This document shows positions 32,919 to 41,303 of a stretch of DNA of 41,487 nucleotides, one piece after another. This stretch comes from Bacteroidales bacterium (lineage in GTDB: Bacteria > Bacteroidota > Bacteroidia > Bacteroidales > F082), in the NCBI GenBank assembly GCA_024400455.1, contig JAKSMU010000017.1, positions 1 to 41,487 of the forward strand, given 5' to 3'. The notes under the pieces are model-generated. The model was given only the letters and a program-made list of their open reading frames with translations, was not told the origin of the DNA and did no database searches. The stretch's first letter is position 1; each line of letters starts with the position of its first letter. The translations under genes were made by a program, and so were the position numbers.

Positions 32919-35708
32919 TCAACCGCATTTCGAGTGACCGCAGTTGGTGCAGAGCATGCACCCATCTTGATAGATGATGCTGTTCTGTCCGCAGCTAGGG
33001 CAAACCTTACCGACGACCTTGGTGCCGTCTGCCACATAGCGTTTCAATGAACGGGCAATGCCGTTTTTCCATGTGTTGATGTTGTCTTCCTCAACATTCA
33101 GGTTCTGCACCAGTTCGATGACATACTGAATCGGCATGCCGTGACGCAAGATGCCGGAAATCAGTTTTGCATAGTTCCAGTATTCCTTGTTGAATGAGCG
33201 CGAAAGACCTTTCATGATGACTTCGTAGCCATCCTTGTCGTTGTATAGGAAATCGTAGCGCGAAGGTTTGCCTTCCACTTTTTCTTTAATGATGATGCCT
33301 TTGTCGACATAGGGTGGCAGGTAGAAATCTTCGGCTTTTCCGAGGAAAATCTCGTAAGGTCTGTTGTGGAGTATGCCTACGAAAGCAATCCATTTCTCGT
33401 TGTTATTGAGAAAACGCACCACATCACAACGCAATTCTTTAGGACGTTGTGGTGCTGTGGTTTCAGTAATATCTTGAGGGCGCTGGCTATTATTGGTCTG
33501 CGCCTTGTTTTCTTTCTTTTCGTCTTTCGAAACCAAAACGCCATCGCGTGATCCGTCGCGATATATGGTCATGCCCTTGCAACCGCTTTCCCAGGCGGTC
33601 TGGTAGATCTGACTGACCAGTTCTTCGGTGGTCTCTTTTGGTACATTGACGGTGACGCTGATGGAATGGTCGACCCATTTCTGCATGCTGCCCTGCATCT
33701 TCACTTTGCTCACCCAGTCGATGTCGTTTGAGGTAGCTTTATAATAAGGTGACATGGCGATGATTTCGTTCAGTTTTTTGTCATCGTAATTCATCACTTC
33801 CTCTACATTGTAGCCGTTCACTTCAAGCCAAGTGAGGAATTTGTGATGGAATACGTTGTATTCTTCAAACGAATTACCGGTTGCATCTGTAAAGGTGACC
33901 TTTGCATCCTTGTCGCTTGGATTCACCTTGCGGCGACGCTTGTAAGCAACCATAAATACTGGTTCAATGCCCGAAGTGGTCTGTGTGCAAAGACTGACGG
34001 AACCTGTCGGGGCAATGGTCAGCATGGCGATGTTGCGTCGACCGACGCGGCGCATCTTCTGATAAAGTTCCTCGTCCAAAGCACGCAAACGGTTAATGAA
34101 TGGATTGTTTTCCTCGCGGCGAGCATCGTAGATTTGGAAAGCGCCTCTTTCTTCGGCCAAATTGACAGAAGAACGGTAGGCATTGTAAGCCAACAGCTTT
34201 TGGACTTCGGTCGAGAATGTGATGGCCTCGTCGGAAGCATAGCGCTTGCCAAGAGCAGCCAGCATATCGCCTTCGGCGGTAATGCCAATGCCGGTACGGC
34301 GGCCTTGCAGACACTTTTCCTTGATGTTTTTCCAAAGGTTGGTCTCAATGCGTTTAACTTCAGCGTCTTCTGGGTCGGAGTTGATTTTGTCCAAAATGGC
34401 ATCCACCTTTTCGATTTCAAGGTCGACGATGTCGTCCATCATGCGTTGGGCGATGGCCACGTGCTTGGTGAAAAGCTGGAAATTGAAACGGGCCTCTGGC
34501 GTAAACGGCTTTTCAACATAACTGTAAAGGTTGATGGCGAGCAAACGGCAACTGTCGTAGGCGCAAAGCGGAATTTCGCCGCATGGGTTGGTGCTCAAGG
34601 TCTTGAAACCCAAATCGGCATAGCAGTCCGGAATGGATTCGCGTGTTATGGTGTCCCAGAACAGCACGCCTGGTTCGGCCGATTGCCAGGCATTGTGGAT
34701 GATTTTATTCCACAATTGGCGGGCGTTGATTTCCTTTTTATATAAAGGGTTTGGTGAGTCGATAGGATATTGTTGCACGAAGGGCTTGTCTTCCTTGACG
34801 CACTGCATGAATTCGTCGGTAATGCGGACGGACACATTGGCATTGGTGATTTTGCCTTGCGTCATCTTGGCATCGATGAAGGCTTCCGAATCGGGGTGCT
34901 TGATGCTGATGCTCATCATCAGGGCGCCACGACGGCCATCCTGTGCTACTTCTTTTGTAGAGTTGGAGTAGCGTTCCATGAAAGGAACCACGCCAGTCGA
35001 AGTCAAGGCGCAGTTCTTGACAGGACTTCCCGTTGGACGGATGTGCGACAGGTCGTGACCGACACCACCACGGCGTTTCATCAGCTGCACTTGTTCCTGG
35101 TCGATTTTCATGATGCCACCGTAAGAGTCGGCATTGCCTTTGTTGCCAATCACAAAGCAGTTTGACAAGGAAGAAATCTGGAAATTGTTGCCAATGCCAG
35201 CCATCGGACTGCCTTGTGGAACAATGTAACGGAAATCCTTCAGTACTTCGTAAATCTCTTCTTCGCGCAAAGGATTCGGATATTTCTTTTCGATTCGAGC
35301 AATCTCGCGTGTAATGCGATGGTGCATCTCATCGGGTGTCAACTCGTAAATGTTGCCATCGCTATCTTTCAAAGCATATTTGTTGGCCCACACGTCGCCA
35401 GCCAAAGAATCGCCGTGGAAATATTCCTTGGCAGCAGCCTTGACTTGTTCGGTGGGATAGATAGTGTATTCCATTTTGGTTTTTTTCTCTTCGTTTGCCG
35501 CACTTTCTGCTGTTGTGTCGTCAGTAATATCTTTTTCAACAAGTTGCACATCCTCCTGCTGACCAAGCTTTTCTTCGTCAAAAGTAGTGTTGCTCCTGTA
35601 ATTCACCATTTTAGCATGATTATCGCTGCTATCTTCCTTGCTTTCAGTGTTTTGCATCATGCTGAATAGGTCAAGCTCATTGTCAACTTGAGTATGGTTT
35701 GTTTTCAT
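32919..35708 (-). CDS. nrdJ: B12-dependent (class II) ribonucleotide reductase
   Basis: This enzyme makes deoxyribonucleotides from ribonucleotides with an adenosylcobalamin-derived radical, with or without oxygen. Family positions visible are SNCFVIG (C184, redox Cys), the RRGGVGHDLSHIRPTGS loop, NPCGEIPLC (C376 and E378 at the active site), and GSVSLCTQTTSGIEPVF. A TSCPD-type domain starts at about 770. The C-terminus is a Cys-rich tail with C903, C906, C917, C920, C923 and C928, likely a zinc ribbon or thiol shuttle. The first 79 residues are acidic and low in complexity; a second ATG at 35471 (MEYTIYPTEQVK) opens the conserved part, so the start is uncertain. No cobalamin riboswitch was seen upstream. 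Confidence 0.93.
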   Translation of the reverse strand: MKTNHTQVDNELDLFSMMQNTESKEDSSDNHAKMVNYRSNTTFDEEKLGQQEDVQLVEKDITDDTTAESAANEEKKTKMEYTIYPTEQVKAAAKEYFHGDSLAGDVWANKYALKDSDGNIYELTPDEMHHRITREIARIEKKYPNPLREEEIYEVLKDFRYIVPQGSPMAGIGNNFQISSLSNCFVIGNKGNADSYGGIMKIDQEQVQLMKRRGGVGHDLSHIRPTGSPVKNCALTSTGVVPFMERYSNSTKEVAQDGRRGALMMSISIKHPDSEAFIDAKMTQGKITNANVSVRITDEFMQCVKEDKPFVQQYPIDSPNPLYKKEINARQLWNKIIHNAWQSAEPGVLFWDTITRESIPDCYADLGFKTLSTNPCGEIPLCAYDSCRLLAINLYSYVEKPFTPEARFNFQLFTKHVAIAQRMMDDIVDLEIEKVDAILDKINSDPEDAEVKRIETNLWKNIKEKCLQGRRTGIGITAEGDMLAALGKRYASDEAITFSTEVQKLLAYNAYRSSVNLAEERGAFQIYDARREENNPFINRLRALDEELYQKMRRVGRRNIAMLTIAPTGSVSLCTQTTSGIEPVFMVAYKRRRKVNPSDKDAKVTFTDATGNSFEEYNVFHHKFLTWLEVNGYNVEEVMNYDDKKLNEIIAMSPYYKATSNDIDWVSKVKMQGSMQKWVDHSISVTVNVPKETTEELVSQIYQTAWESGCKGMTIYRDGSRDGVLVSKDEKKENKAQTNNSQRPQDITETTAPQRPKELRCDVVRFLNNNEKWIAFVGILHNRPYEIFLGKAEDFYLPPYVDKGIIIKEKVEGKPSRYDFLYNDKDGYEVIMKGLSRSFNKEYWNYAKLISGILRHGMPIQYVIELVQNLNVEEDNINTWKNGIARSLKRYVADGTKVVGKVCPSCGQNSIIYQDGCMLCTNCGHSKCG

Positions 35709-35769
35709 TATGTTGAAAATTAGATTTTTACAAATAAAAATAAGGCGGGATTTTCCGTCTCGTTTCAGG

Positions 35770-35784
35770 TTGCTAAATTAGCAA
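35770..35784. promoter_or_regulatory. Perfect palindrome upstream of nrdJ
   Basis: TTGCTAAATTAGCAA has 7-base arms around one central base. It lies 62 bases before the annotated start and upstream of the weak -7 box, where an activator or repressor could bind. It does not look like a canonical NrdR box. Confidence 0.45.
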
Positions 35785-35831
35785 ACAAAGAGCATATCGG
35801 GAATGAAAAAATGTTGTTTTCGGGCAACTAT

Positions 35832-35878
35832 TTATCAACAATGCCTGTTGATAAGTTTTTTCGTTTTGACTATCAACA
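35832..35878. promoter_or_regulatory. DnaA-box-like 9-mers upstream of nrdJ
   Basis: TTATCAACA at 35832-35840 and its exact reverse complement TGTTGATAA at 35846-35854 form an inverted repeat with a 5-base spacer. CTATCAACA at 35870-35878 is a third, one-mismatch copy. TTATCAACA differs at one base from the DnaA box TTATCCACA. They may bind DnaA or another dimeric regulator. They could alternatively form an AT-rich hairpin. Confidence 0.45.
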
Positions 35879-35922
35879 AGATATTTCAGGCTATTTGTTT
35901 TTCCGATTGGAAAATCGAAAAC

Positions 35923-35937
35923 TTGGCATACTGCCAA
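35923..35937 (-). terminator. Hairpin after the large outer-membrane protein gene
   Basis: TTGGCA and TGCCAA pair around a 3-base loop, 7 bases past the stop. On the minus strand GTTTTCGATTTT follows, a broken U-run. A weak terminator is likely. Confidence 0.45.
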
Positions 35938-35944
35938 TCTGGTT

Positions 35945-38900
35945 TTAGAAATCCAAATTGAACGACAGGTAGAATTTCGGTTTCTTGCTGATGTTGCCGT
36001 CTTCGATGCCCCATGCCATGTCGCCGCGCACAAAATATCCTAAAATCTTGGTGCGTAAACCTAACCCGAAACCGCCTACAATGGGTTCCTTGAGTTCGGT
36101 CACGCTGATGCTGAGGTTGCCATCGGCATAATGAGAGGTGTAGAGCGAATTGCTTAAGTCGTATGGATTCCAGCCCGTCCATGCTGTTCCGACATCGCCA
36201 AAGGCAACAATCTGGAAGTTTTTCAGAAATTCCATGTTGACAGGGCGGTTAAGCAGGTAGGTGAAGACGGGGAAACGCAATTCGCTGTTCAGTACGACGA
36301 AACTGTTGCCGTTGCGTATGTTTTGGTCGAAGCCACGCATGTTGGTCGCTAAGGTTTGGTAGGCGTAGTTCTGCCCGTAGTCGATAGGTGTCCGTTGGTC
36401 GAATCTTGCCGGCAGCCAGTTGTCGACGCCTCCCATATAATAGATGAGTTTGTCTTGCCCAAAAGAAGAACTGCCTGCAATGCGGTTGGCCCAGATGAAA
36501 TTGCGGTGAATGCGGGTGTAGTGGCGGAAATCGAATCCGGTCACAATCATGTTTTTGCTTCCTCTTGCAATCAACTGATGGTATTCGGCAAAAATCTTTC
36601 CTCTTGTGCCAACGTAGAGGTTGGTCTCAAGCTTGCGCGAGTTGTCGTAGACGAGTTCTCCACGCAGTCCGCCCCAGTTAACCATTGTGTTCGGGTCGGC
36701 CAAACTGACATCGTTGATAGGCAGGTTTACTTTGTAGTCGTTTCTGTAAATCAAGGTGCCTTTCAGAGCGAGTGTTTCGTTGAAAGGATAACTCATGGTG
36801 TAGAAAGCTTCGTCGGTGAAGGTCCTGTAGTAATAATCGGGGTTGGCGTCGGTGACATAACGGTGTAAAGTCAACGACTTGTCTATGCGCTTGCTGAAAT
36901 TGCTGAAACGCAGTATGTATTCGTTGTTGACAAGGCTCGTGTTCAGTTTCACGCCTGCATCTATTCTTACATCTTCCATAAGGTCGTTTATGGAGGCACC
37001 GAGGAAAATGTTGAAGCCCGAATTGAGGTAAACGGGCATGATGCCTCCCGTGAAAGGCTGGTAACTGTAGTTCAGGCTGCTGAAGTCGATCTGGCTAATG
37101 AGTTTGTCGGAGAAAAGTTCCACATAATAGTTGTTCGGCCTTTGGATGGTGTCTCTATACCGCGGTCTTTCTGCGATTGGTGTCTCAGTCGGTACGATGG
37201 AGTCGGAAAATGGCGTGACGGATTGCTTTTTGCGGCGTGGCTTGCGGTAACTTGTTGAAAAACGGTGCGCTGTAGTGCGTTTCAGAGTATCGGTGATTTG
37301 ACTCAACTGATTGTCGAGCAGTCTTTTCTGTGCGTATGGACTCATTTGGGTGATTGGGGCCGTATTGTTTTGCGAAAGGAATGGCGAGAGGTGGATTTTT
37401 TCACCGCTTTCATCGGGCATCAGTATGGCAACACGGTTGTCGCGGGGATGATAGGAATAGTTGATAATGCTTGATGAATAATTTGTAAGTTGCCGTGTAT
37501 GAGTGAAATATCGGTAATGAATGGTGGTGTCGATAAAACTGATGGCGCTGTCGAGTTGGGCTTGGTAAAGGTTGAAAAATCCGTTGCTGTCGCTGAGATA
37601 GAGCAGACTGCCGTCTTTGAGTGTCAATGGTTTGATGTTGCTGCTCACTTTCTGCTGGGTCAGGTTTTGGAGCGATGGCTGTTTTGCGGCATAATGATAG
37701 GCGTAAATGTCGAACTGTAAGCCTTGTGCCGATGGCTTGAGTTTCGGATTCAGTGAATCGGAAACGCGGTTCGAACTGAAGTAAATATGCTTGTCGTCAG
37801 CCGAAAAAACAGGATCCAGGTCGGTGTGGAAATCGTTGGTGATTTGTTCTGTGGTGTTTGAAAACAGGTTGTAGACAAAAATGTCGGGTTTGCCGTCGCG
37901 AGTGGCGGCAAGCACAATCTTGCGGCTTTTGTGTGCGTATGAAAATGATGTTATCTTTTGGAATTCAAATAGATAGGTTTGTGCAGTTTTCCTGGTGTTG
38001 ATGTCGATGTTGCAGAGCAAAATCTTGCCTTTTTCTTCGATGATAAAGGAAAGGATTTCGCCATTAGGATGCCAGGCAAGGAGCGGGAACGAGGTGTCGA
38101 TGTGCTCATCGGAACGGTATCCGGTCTTGAAGAGTTTCTGTTTCTTATGGTTTTGGAGATTTTCAATCCAAAGCGTGATGCGGCCTTCGTCGTTGCTGAC
38201 GTATGCCATGTTTTTGCCATCGGGACTGATGCATGGTTCGGTGAAGGTGCGGTGTTTGCGATACTTCAGCTGCATTGGGTCGTTCGGCTTATTTTGCAGA
38301 AGCGTCGAATAGCGGTGCTGATAGAAACCGTACCAGTCCTTGATGAGCTGCTTGTATTCCACTCCGGTGATATAGAGCAGCGCTTTCTTGACATTTTGTG
38401 TGCTGGCTGCCAAAGTCATCACGTCGCGGAACGATTTTTCTCCATACTTCTCATCGACGAAATTCCAAAACGAATAGCCGGCAATGATGGCATCTTCATC
38501 TCTCAATTGGTTGATTTTCTTGTATGAACCTGTCAAGATGCCGCGTTGCAGACGGTCTTCCTTGTAGCTGTTCCAGTCTTGGGCGACATATGCGCAAAGA
38601 CCGTTTTGGAACCATTGGGGAATTTCGTAACGGTAGGAATTGCGGATTTGCGAGCCGATAGAGATGCCGTTCATCAGCTGGTTCATTAGCAGTTGGGCGA
38701 TGCCTTCGCGGATTTGTGTCTCAAAATTGACATAATTGCCGTCGAAATACAAAAAGACTTTTGTTCCAAGGATTTTGGTCTCGCCGCCCGTGTTGCGCGT
38801 GTCTTCCTCTTCGTTGTTGATGTTGCTTTGCTTGAAGTCGCTTAGGCTGTTAAACACCAGAAACTGAATCTTTTTCCCAAATTGTCCGCCAAGTTTGGCT

Positions 38901-39160
38901 TCCATGAGCGAAATCTGGGTCTTAGCATATTGCTGGGCGTATTTCGCTAGGTCTTGTCCTCCTTGGTAATAGTAGATGTCGAATTTGTCGTTGCGGTAGT
39001 ACGACCAGTGAAAGTCGTCCCATTGCACGCGGTTCTTGCCAAAAGTCATGTTCAAGCCGTTGTAGAACTGAGCTTGCACACTAAACCCAACCGACAGCAG
39101 CAAGACTGTTAGCAGGAATTTAATGCGGTTTGTTCTATGAAGCAGCATGAGTTTTGGCAT
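35945..39160 (-). CDS. Large outer-membrane protein: pseudo-peptidase, TolB-like propeller and Omp85-like barrel
   Basis: The 1071-residue protein has a signal peptide ending near VQAQ (30). An N-terminal gluzincin-like region (about 35-290) includes FDIYYYQGGQDLAKYAQQYA, and REGIAQLL (151-158) stands where peptidase-MA proteins have HExxH. A propeller with PD40-type repeats (from about 305: EPCISPDGKNMAYVSND; DLDPVFSADDKHIYFSSN) follows, then a C-terminal beta-barrel (about 690-1071) with surface-antigen features such as IYYMGGVDNWL, NMRGFDQNIRNGNSFVVLNSELRFPV, FGDVGTAW and a final Phe (SFNLDF). The likely location is the outer membrane. The start may be Met5 (39148), since the -7 box is only 10 bases from Met1. 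Function unknown. Confidence 0.8.
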   Translation of the reverse strand: MPKLMLLHRTNRIKFLLTVLLLSVGFSVQAQFYNGLNMTFGKNRVQWDDFHWSYYRNDKFDIYYYQGGQDLAKYAQQYAKTQISLMEAKLGGQFGKKIQFLVFNSLSDFKQSNINNEEEDTRNTGGETKILGTKVFLYFDGNYVNFETQIREGIAQLLMNQLMNGISIGSQIRNSYRYEIPQWFQNGLCAYVAQDWNSYKEDRLQRGILTGSYKKINQLRDEDAIIAGYSFWNFVDEKYGEKSFRDVMTLAASTQNVKKALLYITGVEYKQLIKDWYGFYQHRYSTLLQNKPNDPMQLKYRKHRTFTEPCISPDGKNMAYVSNDEGRITLWIENLQNHKKQKLFKTGYRSDEHIDTSFPLLAWHPNGEILSFIIEEKGKILLCNIDINTRKTAQTYLFEFQKITSFSYAHKSRKIVLAATRDGKPDIFVYNLFSNTTEQITNDFHTDLDPVFSADDKHIYFSSNRVSDSLNPKLKPSAQGLQFDIYAYHYAAKQPSLQNLTQQKVSSNIKPLTLKDGSLLYLSDSNGFFNLYQAQLDSAISFIDTTIHYRYFTHTRQLTNYSSSIINYSYHPRDNRVAILMPDESGEKIHLSPFLSQNNTAPITQMSPYAQKRLLDNQLSQITDTLKRTTAHRFSTSYRKPRRKKQSVTPFSDSIVPTETPIAERPRYRDTIQRPNNYYVELFSDKLISQIDFSSLNYSYQPFTGGIMPVYLNSGFNIFLGASINDLMEDVRIDAGVKLNTSLVNNEYILRFSNFSKRIDKSLTLHRYVTDANPDYYYRTFTDEAFYTMSYPFNETLALKGTLIYRNDYKVNLPINDVSLADPNTMVNWGGLRGELVYDNSRKLETNLYVGTRGKIFAEYHQLIARGSKNMIVTGFDFRHYTRIHRNFIWANRIAGSSSFGQDKLIYYMGGVDNWLPARFDQRTPIDYGQNYAYQTLATNMRGFDQNIRNGNSFVVLNSELRFPVFTYLLNRPVNMEFLKNFQIVAFGDVGTAWTGWNPYDLSNSLYTSHYADGNLSISVTELKEPIVGGFGLGLRTKILGYFVRGDMAWGIEDGNISKKPKFYLSFNLDF

Positions 39161-39170
39161 AATTAGCCTA

Positions 39171-39178
39171 CAAAAATA
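39171..39178 (-). promoter_or_regulatory. Promoter -7 box for large outer-membrane protein gene
   Basis: The minus strand reads TATTTTTG. The leader to ATG 39160 would be only a few bases, which favours ATG 39148 or a nearly leaderless transcript. Confidence 0.6.
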
Positions 39179-39201
39179 GAAATTCTTAATGGGAAAATGC
39201 T

Positions 39202-39209
39202 TACTTTTG
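39202..39209 (+). promoter_or_regulatory. Promoter -7 box for MBL hydrolase-TPR unit
   Basis: TACTTTTG is an exact TAnnTTTG match, 17 bases before ATG 39226, back to back with the divergent box at 39171-39178. Confidence 0.62.
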
Positions 39210-39225
39210 CCGAAAATCTGCTTTT

Positions 39226-39870
39226 ATGCTGCAAATCAAGACTTTCGTTTTTAATCCTTTTTCTGAAAACACCTATGTTGTTTTTGACGAGACCAAGGAT
39301 TGTGTCATTATTGATCCAGGATGCTGCACTTCTAAAGAAGATGAGCAACTTTTCCGCTTTGTTGATGAAAACGAACTGAATGTGAGCATGGTAATCAATA
39401 CGCATGGTCATATTGATCATGTGGCAGGCAATGCGTCTGTCGTCCAGAGATACAAGGCGAAGGTGGCGGCAGGTGTAGGAGCAAGGCCTGATTTTGTAAA
39501 GGTTCAGTTTCAAGCCCGATTCTTTGGTTTTCCTTTGGACAAACCAGTATCGCTGCCTGATTTTGAACTGCCGGAAGACGAAATCATCAAAGTTGGGAAC
39601 AGCACATTGGAAGTTATGACCACACCTGGCCATGCTAAGGGCAGCATCAGTCTTTATGCTGAATTGGAAGGGCTTGTCTTTACGGGTGATGCGTTGTTTT
39701 GCCGCAGCATAGGCCGTACGGATTTGCCAGGTGGCGATTATGCCGAATTGTGCCGTAGCATCAAGGAAAAACTGTTCCGTTTGCCTGACGACACGACGGT
39801 TTTCTGCGGTCATGGCGAGACAACTACCATAGGCGAAGAACGTGATTTCAATTTGTATGTGAACGGATGA
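39226..39870 (+). CDS. Metallo-beta-lactamase-fold hydrolase, glyoxalase II-like
   Basis: The 214-residue cytoplasmic protein is a two-zinc MBL-fold hydrolase. Metal ligands appear in NTHGHIDHVAG (H60, H62, D64, H65), TPGHAKGSISLY, FTGDALFCRSIGRTDLPGG (bridging Asp) and FCGHGETTTIGEE. Such short YcbL-like proteins hydrolyse thioesters such as S-lactoylglutathione in some bacteria, but the substrate here is unknown. The stop overlaps the start of the TPR gene by four bases (ATGA). Confidence 0.93.
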   Translation: MLQIKTFVFNPFSENTYVVFDETKDCVIIDPGCCTSKEDEQLFRFVDENELNVSMVINTHGHIDHVAGNASVVQRYKAKVAAGVGARPDFVKVQFQARFFGFPLDKPVSLPDFELPEDEIIKVGNSTLEVMTTPGHAKGSISLYAELEGLVFTGDALFCRSIGRTDLPGGDYAELCRSIKEKLFRLPDDTTVFCGHGETTTIGEERDFNLYVNG

Positions 39871-41264
39871 AAAGCCGGCTGATACATATTATAATATTTT
39901 TGTTGTCCGTTTCCGCTGCATTTGCGCAAGGCGAGATGCGGACGATTGACAGCTTAAAGCAGGCCGTAGCCTCGCAGAGTGGGCGCGAAAAGGTGGAGAC
40001 GATGCTGGAATTGTCGTGGAATTTGACCGATATTTCATTTGAAGAAGGTGTTGCCGCCGGTGACCAATCGGCTGCTATTGCCCATGAATCAAACTATTCC
40101 GATTTAGAGGCTAAGTCATATTATCGGAATGGCTATTTGTTCCTCTATCACAATGATTTGGATTTGTCAAAGGAATATCTGCATAAGTCTTTGAAATTGT
40201 ATAAACAACTCGATGACAAGGTTTTCCTTTTCGAAGTATACTGGTGCCTTGCATTGGGCGATATGCGCATGGGTGATCTTGATTCGGCTGCATATTATTA
40301 TGATAAGGCAATAGATATGGCAGAGGCTACGGGCGACAAGGTGGCAAAAATAGATGCCCTCGATAATTTGGGAATGGTCTATTATGAACAGGGCAATTGG
40401 GATGATGCGCGGAAATGCTATGAGGACGGTTATCAGATCGCAAAAGAGGAAGGGGATTCTCTGCTAATGGCCCGAAATGAATTTAATCTTTCCGTGCTTT
40501 ATTCTGAATTGGGTGAGTGGCAAAATTCCATGCCGATATATAGCCGTTTAATTCCTTTCTTCTCAAGAGTCAAGGATTATCCTTCGTTGACAGTGGCCAA
40601 CAAGAATATGGGTTTGATTTACGAAAAGTATTACATCAATTATGATTCGGCCTTGTTCTATTTCAATAGGGCGGTTGAACTGGCTGATTCCATTGGTTCC
40701 GGGTGGTTGCTTTCGGAATCAATGAATGAGATTGGAAATGTCTTGTCGCTTCAAGGACAATACGAAGAAGCCATGAAAAAGTTTGATGAATCGCTGACGA
40801 TAGCGCAGGCTTCGAGCTATCCTATGGGACAAATTGCAGCCTTGGCGGGCTTGGGTGAGGTCCATTATAATAAAGGTGATTACTCTCGCTCATTGGATTG
40901 TTTTCTGCAATGCCGAGAACTTAGCGAGAGGTATTCGATTGGCATCTATAATACAATAATACGGTCAGCTTTGATTAGGAATTATGCCAGTCTTGGCCGT
41001 AATGAGAAATTGGATGAAGAACTGAATGCTTTCATCGAAAATTATGAATCCTTGTCTTTCCAAAATGCAGGATTCGTTGATGAAAACAATAACATTTTCA
41101 AAAACGTATCTGATATTTCCAGGCAATACGATGAATTATTGGCCAAATCCGACCGCCAAAACCGCCAAATGCGTTCTTACCGCCTTGCTTTCTTCGGTTT
41201 ACTGGCCATTGTCTTTTCGGTTTTGTCCGTTTTGCTGCTGCGTCATCTGAGAAAAAAACGCTAA
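39867..41264 (+). CDS. Exported TPR protein with C-terminal membrane anchor
   Basis: The 465-residue protein has a signal peptide (LIHIIIFLLSVSAAFAQG), about seven tetratricopeptide repeats (for example ALDNLGMVYYEQGNWDDARKC, EIGNVLSLQGQYEEAMKKFDE, ALAGLGEVHYNKGDYSRSLDC), a short helical linker and a transmembrane helix near 442-458, ending RHLRKKR. The layout equals the sensor half of Bacteroidota TPR histidine kinases or LuxR-type regulators, but the output domain is absent. The stop is clean, and no kinase frame continues after it. Role unknown; protein-protein contact in the periplasm is likely. Confidence 0.85.
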   Translation: MKSRLIHIIIFLLSVSAAFAQGEMRTIDSLKQAVASQSGREKVETMLELSWNLTDISFEEGVAAGDQSAAIAHESNYSDLEAKSYYRNGYLFLYHNDLDLSKEYLHKSLKLYKQLDDKVFLFEVYWCLALGDMRMGDLDSAAYYYDKAIDMAEATGDKVAKIDALDNLGMVYYEQGNWDDARKCYEDGYQIAKEEGDSLLMARNEFNLSVLYSELGEWQNSMPIYSRLIPFFSRVKDYPSLTVANKNMGLIYEKYYINYDSALFYFNRAVELADSIGSGWLLSESMNEIGNVLSLQGQYEEAMKKFDESLTIAQASSYPMGQIAALAGLGEVHYNKGDYSRSLDCFLQCRELSERYSIGIYNTIIRSALIRNYASLGRNEKLDEELNAFIENYESLSFQNAGFVDENNNIFKNVSDISRQYDELLAKSDRQNRQMRSYRLAFFGLLAIVFSVLSVLLLRHLRKKR

Positions 41265-41303
41265 AAATTTTCCGTTCGAAGGATAACAATTGAAATAAAA
41301 GTC

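Larger units (their letters stand above)
35709..35944 (-). other. 236-base intergenic region upstream of nrdJ
   Basis: No gene fits here. It holds, from the nrdJ side, a weak -7 box (minus strand TATTTTTA, 35736-35743), a 15-bp palindrome, an inverted repeat of DnaA-box-like 9-mers, a third similar 9-mer, and a hairpin just after the upstream gene. The region is AT-rich. The repeats are described separately. Confidence 0.7.

Noticed and set aside
33843..34745. Open frame of 300 codons on the plus strand inside nrdJ
   Set aside because: It lies wholly antisense to conserved reductase sequence and has no recognisable domain or promoter.
35709..35944. Possible cobalamin riboswitch before the B12-dependent reductase
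   Set aside because: No B12-box-like GCCACTG sequence or multi-helix structure was found in the 236 bases; only short repeats.
41265..41303. Possible terminator after the TPR gene (TTTTCCGTTCGAAGGATAA)
   Set aside because: The stem is only three to four pairs and no U-run follows.
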